This document shows positions 1 to 9,491 of a stretch of 64,000 nucleotides of DNA, in pieces (within the stretch, counting starts at the first letter, position 1; every line of letters begins with the position of its first letter). Under the pieces are notes generated by a model. That model was not told where the DNA came from. It searched no databases and saw nothing but the letters and a program-made list of their open reading frames with translations. A program made the position numbers and the translations under genes. This stretch comes from Chondrus crispus (taxonomy: Eukaryota > Rhodophyta > Florideophyceae > Gigartinales > Gigartinaceae). The stretch is from contig NW_005179250.1 of assembly GCF_000350225.1 (NCBI RefSeq), positions 186,001 through 250,000 on the forward strand, read 5' to 3'.

Positions 1-373
1 CGTCCAAATACCGGAATACCGCAGCAGTGGTTCATTGCGCTTCCGTTAAATACAATAATCAACGCCAAGAAACATAACAGGAGAGGTCAGTTACTGTCAC
101 AGTACGTCATGATGGTGGATTGGAATTCTGAGAGACCAAGGAAGGTGTACTGATGGCTTACCTGATCCTGAGTTAGAAGACGGGCGGGTTGACCTGCAGT
201 GAGACAAGGAACGCTGTGAGGCTTGGTCAGAACAGTTCTTCGAAACTTTCAATGTGTTAGAGAATGTGCGAACTTACGTTACAGCTTTGTAGGTAATCGC
301 AAAACGGCATTGCCTAGAGAAAGCGCTCACTTACCGAACGTCTGCAGCGCACTCGTGTCTCCGCATGCGATTT
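1..373. other. intergenic, no gene seen
   Basis: No open frame with recognisable protein features. The short ATG frames here and in the adjacent tandem array look accidental. Confidence 0.5.
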
Positions 374-752
374 CAACCGAACAAGCAACTCGCAGAAAGC
401 AAACTGTCAGAAACGAGGATGCGCCGTGGGTCATGACTGTGGCAGAAGTGGCGTCACTTACTGTGGATGATATCTAAACCAAAGACGCAACTCGCAGAAA
501 GGAAACTCTTCGAAAAATGGATGCGTGGTGGGTCAGGACTGTGGCAGAAGTGGCGTCACTTACTGTAGATGACATCTAAACCAAAGACGCAACTCGCAGA
601 AAGGAAACTGTTAGAAAATTGGATGCGTGGTGTATCAGGACTGTGGGAGAAGTGGCGTCACTTACTGTGGATGATATCTCAACCGAACACGCAACTCGCA
701 GAAAGGAAACTGTCAGAAAACGGGATGCAGGTTGGATCAGGACTGCGGACGA
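374..752. repeat. 102-bp tandem repeat, about 3.7 copies
   Basis: The word gcaactcgcagaaag recurs at 385, 487, 589 and 691, spaced exactly 102 bp each time. Each unit also carries a conserved block gtggcgtcacttactgt. Units begin near 374, 476, 578 and 680, and the last is partial. Since 102 is a multiple of three, a frame open in one unit stays in phase in the next, but a TAA closes one frame at the first boundary, so I do not call a protein. Copies differ at several positions each, so the array is not brand new. Confidence 0.85.
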
Positions 753-1174
753 CGGGCGTGCAGAGAGTTGGATCTGGTCCTGGAACTATATTGCTGCATA
801 TATATATGCAGTGTTCAGAAAAACCCGGTAGCTAGATATTTCAAACTGTTCATGGGCACGTGTCGTACTGAAATCTCAATTTGAAATTACCGAATTCGGG
901 ATGGCATGGCTATCCTTAACGACAGCCATTCATTGAGCTTTTGCATGCGGCATCACATCAAAATGCGAGTAGGAGCATATCCTTTTTACCGTTTCTATTC
1001 ATTGAACCAAGCTTTAATATTAACAGCACAACCGTATGCATCGCCAAATGTAACAAAAGACCTTCTTTCGGCTGTAGAGCAGCAAGCTTGCTGAAATCTT
1101 GTTAATGCCGAGGTCCATGCCAACCTTCACTGCAGCCCCACTTCTAGTTGCGGACCTGGTCGAAACTGTCACAG
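753..1174. other. intergenic upstream of Tnp2-like ORF
   Basis: Nothing recognisable. It contains a short alternating run (tatatatatatgc near 800) but no convincing promoter motif. Confidence 0.4.
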
Positions 1175-4100
1175 ATGGGGCGTCAAAGCAAGAGTCGTTG
1201 GGTTCTTAAAAAACGCGGACCTTATGCAAAGCGTTCCGAAGATGTTGCATCACAAGGGACTACTTCGGATGGGCACGCACCATCTTCTTCTGAACCTCAG
1301 CTTGAAAGACATCGAAAAAAAGCAAGGCCATGTAGGCAACTGTCTACAAAGCCAGCTAAACGTCCAGGAGATGGGTTCATGTTACTAGACGGTCAGTCAG
1401 AATCCTACGCTTCCCTTTTGAAAGACGGGCTTTTAAGCGACCTCCAAGAATACCAAGGCGTCATGCATGACGGTGTGGAGGCACTTCCATCAAGTCCTCA
1501 CCCCGAACGAAATAACACGATCCGTTGTGAAGAAAGCGAAGGAATTTCTGGATTAGACATTGGATTGAGCGTTGAGCAGGACAATGCCTACGAAGCTGAG
1601 GAGTCTGAGGAGCTGATAGACAGCATGTTCGAAAGCGCTTCTGGTAGAATTCGATTGACCTGGACAAATATTGCATCACTGATAACAGCAACTGAGAGCA
1701 CGCGTCTCAGCGAGACTGCGTATCAGACACTTGCCAACTTTAGGAACTGGAGACCGAATGAAAGACAGCTCACTCTCAAACTGCCAAGTACATCTACTAT
1801 GAAGAGACGTGTTCGTCCATTTGCGAAATCCAACTTCTTCGTTCCTTGTCATGTAGAAATGTTTACTGTGGATTTGTCGAAGTCTGGGTCGAAGGCTGGC
1901 GTTGGAAAGTATACCTCACAGGACAACGCTCCGACCATGATTGTAAGACCGAGCAACTGGGCAAAACTTGATTTTTCGACAGCAAAATTGCGGGAGATGG
2001 TGCAAGGAAGACGGCATGATATGGATCCGTCAATCGAGATACCGAGGTTCTCGCATATTGAGGACACTCCAATAATCAAGGATAGGGCTGGGAGTCTATC
2101 TGTTTATCGGATTCCAACCGAAGATGGTGTGACAGTGAAACTGCGAAAAGGGCTCCTTCTTAACATTACGTTCGAAACAAGTGACGCGGTGAAGGGCAGA
2201 TTGATGCAAGCCCAGTTTGCAGTAACGTCCTCAACGAACATGAGATTTGATGCAGTTGTATCTTCCTTCTTTGTTTACGATGAGCCAAACTGGACAGAAC
2301 CGCAGGCAGAGTCCAATTCAAAGCGTACCAAAACGATGAAGACGAAGAGACCAGAATCTCGGGCATTCCTTCCCAGTGACATGGTCGTCGAACTTGCACT
2401 CCCAGGACAGCCAGACGCCGAAGATTCGGAAGAACCAACGCAAACACCCTTCCTTGTGTATAGGATGTGGAGAAGACAGAACTGTGATGACGACTACGGC
2501 ACCAGCTTGGTTGTATCTTCTGAAAGAAATGTTTCGAATCTCACCGGAACGAATAGGGGCGTTTACAACCAGATGTTTGACAAAATCGTAGTGAAACGAG
2601 TATCTGCCGATGATAATCCAATGAACAAGGGTCATCGCGTCGATGCGGAAAGCAGTGGACGTTTGGAAGATGGAAGAAAGTACGTTGTGTATAGAATGTT
2701 TCTGTACTCTGATGGATTTACGCCGTACATTGGAAAGAAAGGAAGCATGGGTGGTGTATACATGCTGCCAATAGGTATGGCTCCGGAGAACCGCAATGGA
2801 GCAGGAGCCATCAGACCTATCGGGCTAACTCCTCCAGGGGTATCTACAAACGAGGTACTGGCGGCAGTTATTGATGATATCGTTGAGGGGACAGAAAAGG
2901 GATTTGAGATGACCACTGCAAAAGGAGAGAAGGTTGTTTTTTTTCTCGATGTCGTCGGGTACGTTGGAGACTATCCTGCAGTGTCCCACACTTTGGACCT
3001 ACTAGGGCACTGCTCCAATGTTCCATGTCACTTATGCAGCTATGGTAGGTACGACAAATCTGGATTTCAAGGAAGCAAGTATTGTTACACAACCCGCATC
3101 CATTCCGACCATCCATCTTTCGCGAGAGATGAGAACCGGGCTACTGCATTGAGGAGATCCAAGTTATCCAGGGAAGAGTTGAAAGCCCTCAGAATAGATG
3201 ACGCAGATACGTTTGAGACTAGTTTGCAGGCACTTCATCAACTATCTGAGAAACTGCGACAAGTTCGCGCTCGTGTGCCTCGTGTACTCGGCAGTAGCAA
3301 ACCGGTTGTTCCTTCTGTTTTCGATTCGTATCGCTCATGCGTTGTGGCTCCCGATCATCTTTTCCTCGAGATTGGTCGCGACATCATGAATCTCTGTATA
3401 ACACTGCTACCAAAAGATGTACGCAAAGATGCCGAGGCAATTGCCAAGATGGCTTTGAAGGATGGCTATCTCATATATCAGGAGAGCCTAATCAACCATG
3501 ACAAGCATGTGCTACATTCAATGACGATATCGTCTATGTACTGCCTGCTCTTGGTAGCACCACGGGCGATGAAGAGTGCTTGGTACGTGAACAAAATCAC
3601 AGGTGAGAGAGAGAGCGGAAACTGTGCTACTATCGATGAAGCTCTCGACCTCCTCGACCTGTTTTCCTCTCTCGTGAGCAGAACGCAGTACTTTCCGGAC
3701 TCAAGGATAGATGGTAAGAGGTCATTAGACACACACAATGAAGAAGGAGGAACCAAGAGACTTCTGGAGATTCGTAATATGGCACTTCGTTACTTATCTC
3801 GAGTAGATAAGCTGTGTCGCACAAACAGCTTTGCCTCTACTCATTTGGACAAACCAAACCTTCACAGACTGTTGGAGTTCTTCACACATACATTGCCACT
3901 GTTCGGTAGTGTAAGACATGTACAAGAGTTGTTGTTTGAAAGCGCTCATCAGCCATTGAAGAGGGGGGTAGCTCAATCCAATATGAAAAACTCACAATTA
4001 CAGGCTATGGAACATCGTCTTGCCAACAACTGGAAGACTCGTCTGGCAATTGAAACTGAAGGCATTGACAATAGTGAGAACGGCTGGAGCTTTGAGACAG

Positions 4101-4810
4101 CGAAGTCGGTTTTAAATCTCTTGGGCTACGACAGTTCTGGGCTTCAGGATGCAGGAAGATTTCTACAAAAGCTTCAGGACTGCTTCCCAACTCCTGTTCT
4201 TCAGAACCTTCGATTACATCGGAAAGGACTCTTATCGTCGTCTCTCAGTAGGAAGGACTGGCGCGTAGACAAGTCAGTAATTATGAACCTCGGAAACACT
4301 GCAGACGGAGGTCAACATTCGGAAATGTTCCAATCAACTGACCTTGCATTTCTGTTGAAAGCAAGGGAGTTTTTAGAGCATTTATGGAAACAAAAGCTAC
4401 GTCTTAGAAGTGGCCGGGCGGACCATGGAAATTCCGTAACCGTACAGATATATGGAACTGCCAAGTGGTGCAAAATAACAGACGGGCGAAAAAGAGACCA
4501 GACATCTGTTTTGGCCACTATATCTTATGGGAGCGTGATTCAAGCCTTGCATTCTTCTGTAGTTTCGACCGCAGATCCTGATCTCACATTCACTCTTCAT
4601 GAGAACAATGATTCTGAGCATGATGAGGACAGAAGGTTCTGGATGGTGCTAGCCGTGGTTCAAGTCCGGATTCTGGACGCTCGTGAGAAAGAAAGTCAAG
4701 AAACAACACGATATTGCGCAGTGAAGGAGTGCAAAGCCGAAGAAGATGGATACCGGGTGATGATACAACAACGAAAGGAAAGAAGAGCGCTGGTTGAGCT
4801 TAGAAGCTAA
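1175..4810 (+). CDS. large Tnp2-like (CACTA/Plavaka-group) transposase-like protein
   Basis: Uninterrupted 1,211-codon frame. The frame is open from a TTG at 1148, but the first ATG is at 1175 and is preferred. The N-terminus is basic and AT-hook-like (KKRGPYAKR) and is followed by an acidic disordered stretch. Around residues 510-640 are blocks resembling Tnp2-family transposases: FLYSDGF, a Pro-Gly-Val segment before a region like the conserved 'El..L' block, DVVGYVGDYPA, then LLGHCSNVPCHLC with a CxxC pair near residue 618. Near residue 930 SVRHVQELLFESAHQPLKR resembles the C-terminal Tnp2 region. From knowledge of the family the role would be cut-and-paste transposition in the nucleus. 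I did not find terminal inverted repeats, so it could be an isolated or domesticated copy. The large frame without stops suggests recent activity or selection. The family call rests on motif resemblance only. Confidence 0.5.
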   Translation: MGRQSKSRWVLKKRGPYAKRSEDVASQGTTSDGHAPSSSEPQLERHRKKARPCRQLSTKPAKRPGDGFMLLDGQSESYASLLKDGLLSDLQEYQGVMHDGVEALPSSPHPERNNTIRCEESEGISGLDIGLSVEQDNAYEAEESEELIDSMFESASGRIRLTWTNIASLITATESTRLSETAYQTLANFRNWRPNERQLTLKLPSTSTMKRRVRPFAKSNFFVPCHVEMFTVDLSKSGSKAGVGKYTSQDNAPTMIVRPSNWAKLDFSTAKLREMVQGRRHDMDPSIEIPRFSHIEDTPIIKDRAGSLSVYRIPTEDGVTVKLRKGLLLNITFETSDAVKGRLMQAQFAVTSSTNMRFDAVVSSFFVYDEPNWTEPQAESNSKRTKTMKTKRPESRAFLPSDMVVELALPGQPDAEDSEEPTQTPFLVYRMWRRQNCDDDYGTSLVVSSERNVSNLTGTNRGVYNQMFDKIVVKRVSADDNPMNKGHRVDAESSGRLEDGRKYVVYRMFLYSDGFTPYIGKKGSMGGVYMLPIGMAPENRNGAGAIRPIGLTPPGVSTNEVLAAVIDDIVEGTEKGFEMTTAKGEKVVFFLDVVGYVGDYPAVSHTLDLLGHCSNVPCHLCSYGRYDKSGFQGSKYCYTTRIHSDHPSFARDENRATALRRSKLSREELKALRIDDADTFETSLQALHQLSEKLRQVRARVPRVLGSSKPVVPSVFDSYRSCVVAPDHLFLEIGRDIMNLCITLLPKDVRKDAEAIAKMALKDGYLIYQESLINHDKHVLHSMTISSMYCLLLVAPRAMKSAWYVNKITGERESGNCATIDEALDLLDLFSSLVSRTQYFPDSRIDGKRSLDTHNEEGGTKRLLEIRNMALRYLSRVDKLCRTNSFASTHLDKPNLHRLLEFFTHTLPLFGSVRHVQELLFESAHQPLKRGVAQSNMKNSQLQAMEHRLANNWKTRLAIETEGIDNSENGWSFETAKSVLNLLGYDSSGLQDAGRFLQKLQDCFPTPVLQNLRLHRKGLLSSSLSRKDWRVDKSVIMNLGNTADGGQHSEMFQSTDLAFLLKAREFLEHLWKQKLRLRSGRADHGNSVTVQIYGTAKWCKITDGRKRDQTSVLATISYGSVIQALHSSVVSTADPDLTFTLHENNDSEHDEDRRFWMVLAVVQVRILDAREKESQETTRYCAVKECKAEEDGYRVMIQQRKERRALVELRS

Positions 4811-5297
4811 GTTCGAAAGGCATTAGTTATGCACTACTGCCAGCAGGACAGCGCCGAAAGCGACGACCATATGTGTCTCATATGCACATCAAACTCAGCA
4901 GTACAACACAGGAGTCTCCCAGACGGTGGAATTTATCAAGTGTGGGGGCGAAAGCAAGGGTATCCGCCACGTCAGGCATAAGTATATGTGCGAAACAAGA
5001 ACTCTGGTCTTTATTCAACAGTTTTTAGTACTACCACACAGCTCTGCATACTTTTATGCACTGACTATAATATCTGCGGCGGCCTCTATATCCATAGTTG
5101 CGACATATAAACTGTATCGTTATCGCAAACAAAATTCAGGTCTGCTACCTTTGTGGGCTTGTTGCAAGGGGGCACGATATGTATCCCCGCCTTTAGAAGT
5201 CCGTGTCCCTACACCTCTCTAGTTCCCGCAGCCAGTCTGATCCTTAACTTTTTCGTTTCCCTCACCATACACCCACTCTCCTTGTCAACCGGTGCAC
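4811..5297. other. intergenic, no gene seen
   Basis: Sequence between the Tnp2-like ORF and the 123-bp tandem duplication. No coding or structural signal recognised. Confidence 0.4.
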
Positions 5298-5527
5298 CGT
5301 CATTGCTGTATAAAATTTGCAAAATTTGGGTGCAAATATTGAGAGTTAGGACCGGTGATCAGTGGGGAGCTGTGATCAGTGGCCACTGATCACAGGCCGA
5401 CAGGGGGTGTCGTCCGACATCGTCATTGCTGTATAAAATTTGCAAAATTTGGGTGCAAATTTTGAGAGTTAGGACCGGTGATTAGTGGGGAGCTGTGATC
5501 AGAGGCCACTGATCACAGGCCGGCAGG
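5298..5527. repeat. 123-bp tandem duplication containing palindromes
   Basis: Two copies start with cgtcattgctgtataaaat at 5298 and 5421, a period of 123 bp. Each holds a palindrome centred on ggccactgatcac. The first copy has a perfect 26-bp palindrome at 5370-5395; the second has one mismatch. It lies just beyond the 3' end of the pogo-like fragment and may be part of that element's end. Confidence 0.8.
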
Positions 5528-5589
5528 GAATTCAGGAGTAAGGAGTAGGATGGTTTTTGTACTTTAGGGATTCGCAGTGCTTCGGAGAT

Positions 5590-6198
5590 TTAGAGGAGTA
5601 GGGGAGTAACTAGGATTAGGAGATTCGTGCGATCGGCTGTTGGAAACGTGATATCCCTGTTTCGGGTTCTCCAGGTACGAATAGCGTCCGGAGAGGGCAT
5701 GTTGTCCTTCGTCTGAAAACCGCGTCGACCATCATTGGCAATGCGAGCCATGATAGCTCGCAATGTATAATTGTTAATTGCGAATCCCCGGGAGGCAGTA
5801 TATTTAATGCGCTGCTTAATGGTTTTGTCCTCGTCCGCTTTGACGACACGGGGGGCTCCGTGACGGTTGTTGGCTGGGTCAAGAAGGCGAGACAGTTTGT
5901 CGTCGTCCTTGGTCTTGAGACATTTTTGTAATCGGTCTGCTGTCCCACGACTGATGATCATCAGTGTGGTTCGCCTCACAGTCGACTGTGAGGCGAACCA
6001 CATCGGCACCCTTTTTTTCATCTTCAATAAATTTACTGCTGTCTGCCGTTTGTCTTTGGCCCTTGCGTCCCGTCTGTCCCTTGCTTGGCGCGCGCTGCCT
6101 GACAACGCATTCCAATCGACATGGGAGGGGGCGTGAATTGTCCGTAACTGGAGGCCAATCCCGGGAGCAGGACGAAAAGGTGTTTGATCGTGGATCAA
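5590..6198 (-). pseudogene. pogo/CENP-B-like transposase N-terminal fragment
   Basis: Open frame of about 200 codons on the minus strand with no ATG near its upstream limit; the first in-frame ATG is at 6021. Downstream of a basic segment is RGFAINNYTLRAIMARIAN, then MPSPDAIRTWRTRNRDITF. This matches the layout of the two helix-turn-helix DNA-binding modules at the N-terminus of pogo/jerky/CENP-B-type (DDE_1) transposases. The frame ends where a catalytic DDE domain should begin, and none is seen. It is probably a truncated transposon relic; a small DNA-binding protein is possible. A perfect 38-bp palindrome (5965-6002) lies within the frame. Confidence 0.45.
5965..6002. repeat. perfect 38-bp palindrome
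   Basis: The sequence is its own reverse complement, centred on gtcgac between 5983 and 5984. A separate 14-bp palindrome (ctgatgatcatcag, 5951-5964) abuts it. It lies inside the pogo-like fragment frame. Confidence 0.9.
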
Positions 6199-6429
6199 TT
6201 ACTACTGTTTGGCCTTTAACGGTGCTGTGTGCCCGCCATTTTTTTAGTGGGACAGGGAGAAGCGAGGAGGTAACATTTCGGGAAACTGGAGGCCTGTTTC
6301 GTGAACATGACGAGAAAGTGTTTGATCGTGGATCAAATACTACTGTGTGGCCTTTAACGGTGTTGTGTGCCGGCTATTTTCTTTTTTGGCGGGGCGGGGA
6401 GAGGCGCGGAGGTAACATTGCGGGAAACT
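6150..6429. repeat. 138-bp tandem duplication upstream of pogo-like frame
   Basis: Two diverged copies begin with ggaggcc at 6150 and 6288. Shared blocks include gtttgatcgtggatcaa, ctactgt, ggcctttaacggt and ggaggtaacatt. The repeat lies on the 5' side of the minus-strand pogo-like frame, where promoter sequence of an element would sit. Role not shown. Confidence 0.75.
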
Positions 6430-6627
6430 GTAGAAGAGGTGAACGCTGAGGCCCCGGAGCGTTTCCCTGGAGTCCAGGGATGAAAGACTGTAATGATTGT
6501 CGGCACTGGCAGCAACGAGAACTGAATCACCAAATTAGCCTTTTTTACCAAATAATGCTTTTAGGGAAGGGTATACCGCGCAGGCCTGCATGCGCAGACA
6601 AGTTTCTTTGGAATGACATGTAATGGC

Positions 6628-6765
6628 TGTCGCGCGACAAGATTTACAAAAGCTGTATGGCTGGCCAGCCATACTGGAACTAGATTAATTTTTGTTAATT
6701 TTTTAGAGGTTGATTCTAGTATGGGTGGCCACCCATACAGCTTTTGTAGATTTTGTCGCGCGACA
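6628..6765. mobile_element. 138-bp inverted-repeat element (MITE-like) with nested palindromes
   Basis: Both ends begin tgtcgcgcgaca, itself a palindrome, followed inward by matching acaaaagctgtatgg-type arms of about 46 bp. Each arm also holds a 20-bp palindrome (gtatggctggccagccatac on the left, gtatgggtggccacccatac on the right). The AT-rich centre is about 45 bp. No coding capacity. No target duplication is obvious, so it could be a simple foldback rather than a transposon. Confidence 0.65.
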
Positions 6766-6772
6766 AACACAT

Positions 6773-6837
6773 CACACGTGTGGACCCAAATGCAATGTAT
6801 TACACGTGTGGATCGATATGCAATGTTTTACACGTGG
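6773..6837. repeat. short direct repeats of an acacgtgtgga-type unit
   Basis: Three cacgtg-containing units with an atgcaatgt core are spaced about 28 bp apart. They lie just upstream of the promoter-like region of the small zinc-finger ORF. Confidence 0.5.
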
Positions 6838-6946
6838 CATCAACCTTGAAATCAAAACTCTCACACTGACAGTGTGCATTTTGTGATGGCAGTGTGCATT
6901 TTGTGATAGCTTTGTGTGAGTTGTGAGAGGGCATCACGAAGATCAC

Positions 6947-6955
6947 ATATAAAAG
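6947..6955 (+). promoter_or_regulatory. TATA-box-like motif
   Basis: atataaaag lies about 125 bp upstream of the small piggyBac-derived zinc-finger ORF. It follows a region of repeated cattttgtgat and tgtgagttgtgag words that resemble the subterminal repeats of the large piggyBac-like element. Promoter activity is inferred. Confidence 0.35.
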
Positions 6956-7078
6956 GCTCTCCATCTCAAAAGGCAAACAAACTGAACAACGTCACACAAA
7001 AAATATCTCCCTTTCCAGCCCTCTACAGCTAATTTCCAGAGACACTTCCCCTTCCCTTCGTGTTCGCAACTGCGTAGG

Positions 7079-7369
7079 TTGAACCGGAATGTACTACACG
7101 AGAAGGTCAGTGGGACCCAAACCTACTGCGTACTCTGTATTGGGGTCAAAAGAGGGACAAAAGACGGGCCCAAGACACTTAGAAAGGGCTCGCGCCAGAT
7201 GCAGTGGTGTTCTACATGTAGGCAAGCTATCTACTGCAGCTGCCGGACGGTCTGGCATTCTCGCCCTACACTGAAGCGACATGGGCCCTCTCCTGTCCAT
7301 GAGAGGGAGTTTGACTCTGAGCGACGCACTCTTCAACGAATAATGCAGCCTTCACAAGCCCGAGAGTGA
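7079..7369 (+). pseudogene. piggyBac-derived C-terminal zinc-finger remnant
   Basis: Encodes about 96 residues that align with the last about 95 residues of the large piggyBac-like transposase in this window: RRLNRN, then TYCVLC, a basic linker, CSTCRQAIYCSC, and WHSRPTLKRH before the stop. The Cys/His pattern (CxxC...CxxC...CxC...H) is kept. Homology begins abruptly at RRLNRN with no ATG; the frame is open through a TTG at 7079. The 3' flank (7440-7560) also matches the 3' subterminal region of the full element, for example a shared caacaaaa...gctcttcga-type block. It looks like an internal-deletion derivative that kept a promoter-like 5' part and the 3' end. A regulatory mini-protein is conceivable but unproven. 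Confidence 0.6.
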
Positions 7370-8025
7370 AGGCCGTAAAATGTCTGTAGAACAAGGCTAT
7401 CAGCTATGCTTTTTAGATGGGTTTGTGATGGTTTGTTGATGTTGGAGATGATTGTGAGACAATGGTGTGAGAGTCACAAAACAATTTTTGTGTGAATCAC
7501 AAAGCAGTCAACAAAAGAGCACTTCGAGATGTTGAAGTCACAAAAATAAAGTGATTCTAGTGGTGACAGTGATTCACAGAGAAAGGGCACTGATGAGGAC
7601 GACATCCAATAGTAAGTACTGCGTAATTTATACTTTCAATAGCGAGAACAGTATCATCATCACACTGTAGTGACACTTCTATCTTCATTGCACAATTAAA
7701 TCTAAAGCAACTATGATTAAAAGAACAGTAATTCAATGACACATGACTGACTTTCAAAGCAATCCGGACTGGACGATGTCGGTACCTTTGGAGCCCATAC
7801 CCAGCTGTTCACTTGCACGTCTAAGTCCCATGGTATTTAGATGCTGCACAGAGCCGTGCATCTTTAAATGTGACCGTTACAAAAATATCGATTTCACAAA
7901 AAACACATATGTCTATATACTGACTACGTTCCAATGGTTACCCCCAACTCTTTAGTCTTCGGTATATATTTCAAACAAATTTCTCAAGTATCACTTTTCA
8001 AGGGAAATTAACAGAGGACGATACT
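7370..8025. other. decayed piggyBac 3' end, then intergenic
   Basis: 7400-7560 keeps repeated gtgaga and tcacaaa words typical of the large element's ends. From 7570 to 8025 nothing is recognised. Confidence 0.4.
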
Positions 8026-9398
8026 ATGCACCAGTTGATAATGGTATCAGATCTTTTCAATGGCCTCCAATTCGGGAGTGATATAGAGGTCTACTATACC
8101 TTGGAGAATGAAGAAGAAAGCAAGGCATGGTTCCCAGCAACAGTCAGTAGTCTCAACTACCTTCATGATGATCGTCGAAAGGTGCTCAAAGGGACCATTC
8201 AATACAAGGCAGCGTTGGGATTCAGGGCATGTAAAAGCAAGGCTACTTTCAAGGAGGGAAACGAGTTTGTACAAGATGGACAAAAGTTTAGCTGGAGACT
8301 CAAAGATACATCCGTGCGATTGGATAACAGCGCAAGCTCAGACGTGGCAAGCGCATCGATGGATGCAGATGATATGGACTATGCTCCAGGTAGTGCCATG
8401 GTAGAAAAATGCAAGAAGGTTAACCACACGACGACTGTCTCACTTGACCAGAATACAATCAAAGATACACGTGAGCTAAATGCTCTTTACAGACGCCTTC
8501 AGTATCTTGAGGAAGTGGTGAAAGGACAGCAATCCTCGATTACGACTGCACTATGGACTCAGAATCCGCTCCTCATTTCTGATGCAGGCTCCAATAGTTT
8601 ATTTCGTTGCGTCTAGAGCATTGGTTACTCAAGACACCGACACGTCCTACCCCAGTTGAAATAACCCGCGGGACCAAGTGGTTTGTACAAGACTCATTTA
8701 AGGCGCGAGCAGACTGCACATTGCTCCAGTTTGATTCTATATCCGAAAGAGTCAAAGCTCAGCTACGAACAAAGGTTTCTATTCTTCCGGAAGATTATAT
8801 GTGCCGGAAATCAGTTGTGAAGGAGACGAGTATATACTTTACGAGCTTCCTAGACTTGTCACAAGCACTCGGACCAGCATCACCGCAAGTTGTCAGAGAC
8901 GTTATCATCGCAAAAAGGCTGGAAAAAGGTACCGACAATTATGTATCTGCCAGAGTGATAGGCTGTATGGCCGGTCCCAACACCGAATCTCTTTCTGACC
9001 CGTGCTAAATGACAATTGGAGATTCTCTTGCAGTTATAAGGGATGACGAGGATGAACAACCGCACGTTGTATTTCGTCGGGATTGCACTTGGGATTCCAT
9101 AGAGCAGACCTACTCCTATCCACTGGAAGACATAATACTATCAGAGCTTAACTTCCAAGAACGCATTTCCGAGGTAATGAGTGCTGAAAACGTGGTCAGC
9201 GGACCATCGGACCGGAAAGAGTCGTTCTACCTGCGATGGAATCTTCAATCCAATCCTTGTCAGTCTATATTTGCTGATGTAAATCGCAGCGACGTACTAG
9301 GAGTACTTCAAGTGCACGTCCCATCCATCTCTATCAAAGGGTCTGCCCATGTGAAGCAATTCATCACTGTTGCCAAGGTTCTGGGCCTCTTTAAGTAA
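8026..9398 (+). pseudogene. broken gene of unknown family
   Basis: Frame 1 runs from ATG 8026 (a second ATG is at 8041) to 8616. Coding character then continues in another frame, 8607-9398, interrupted only by a TAA at 9006-9008 that is followed at once by an ATG. One indel near 8600 and one nonsense change therefore separate three pieces totalling about 450 residues. The N-terminal part (FGSDIEVYY..., WFPATVSSLNY, GTIQYKAALGF) has the spacing of a Tudor/agenet-like beta barrel, a weak impression. A helical stretch (ALYRRLQYLEEVVKG) follows near residue 150. The gene faces the equally unfamiliar minus-strand gene 93 bp beyond its end; the two may be a pair. No function is assigned. Confidence 0.45.
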
Positions 9399-9491
9399 AC
9401 TCAATTCATTCATGCTACAGCAGTCTCCCGCTTTACTCATTTATCACTTTGGTGAACTAAGAAGTTTCACTATCACATCAAATACGACCCC

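Noticed and set aside
374..752. CRISPR array
   Set aside because: The units are contiguous 102-bp tandem repeats without unique spacers, in eukaryotic DNA.
1148..1174. Upstream TTG as start of the Tnp2-like ORF
   Set aside because: A normal ATG follows nine codons later; non-ATG starts are not expected for this gene type.
4655..4680. tRNA T-arm-like word ggttcaagtcc
   Set aside because: Within the Tnp2-like ORF, with no acceptor or anticodon arms.
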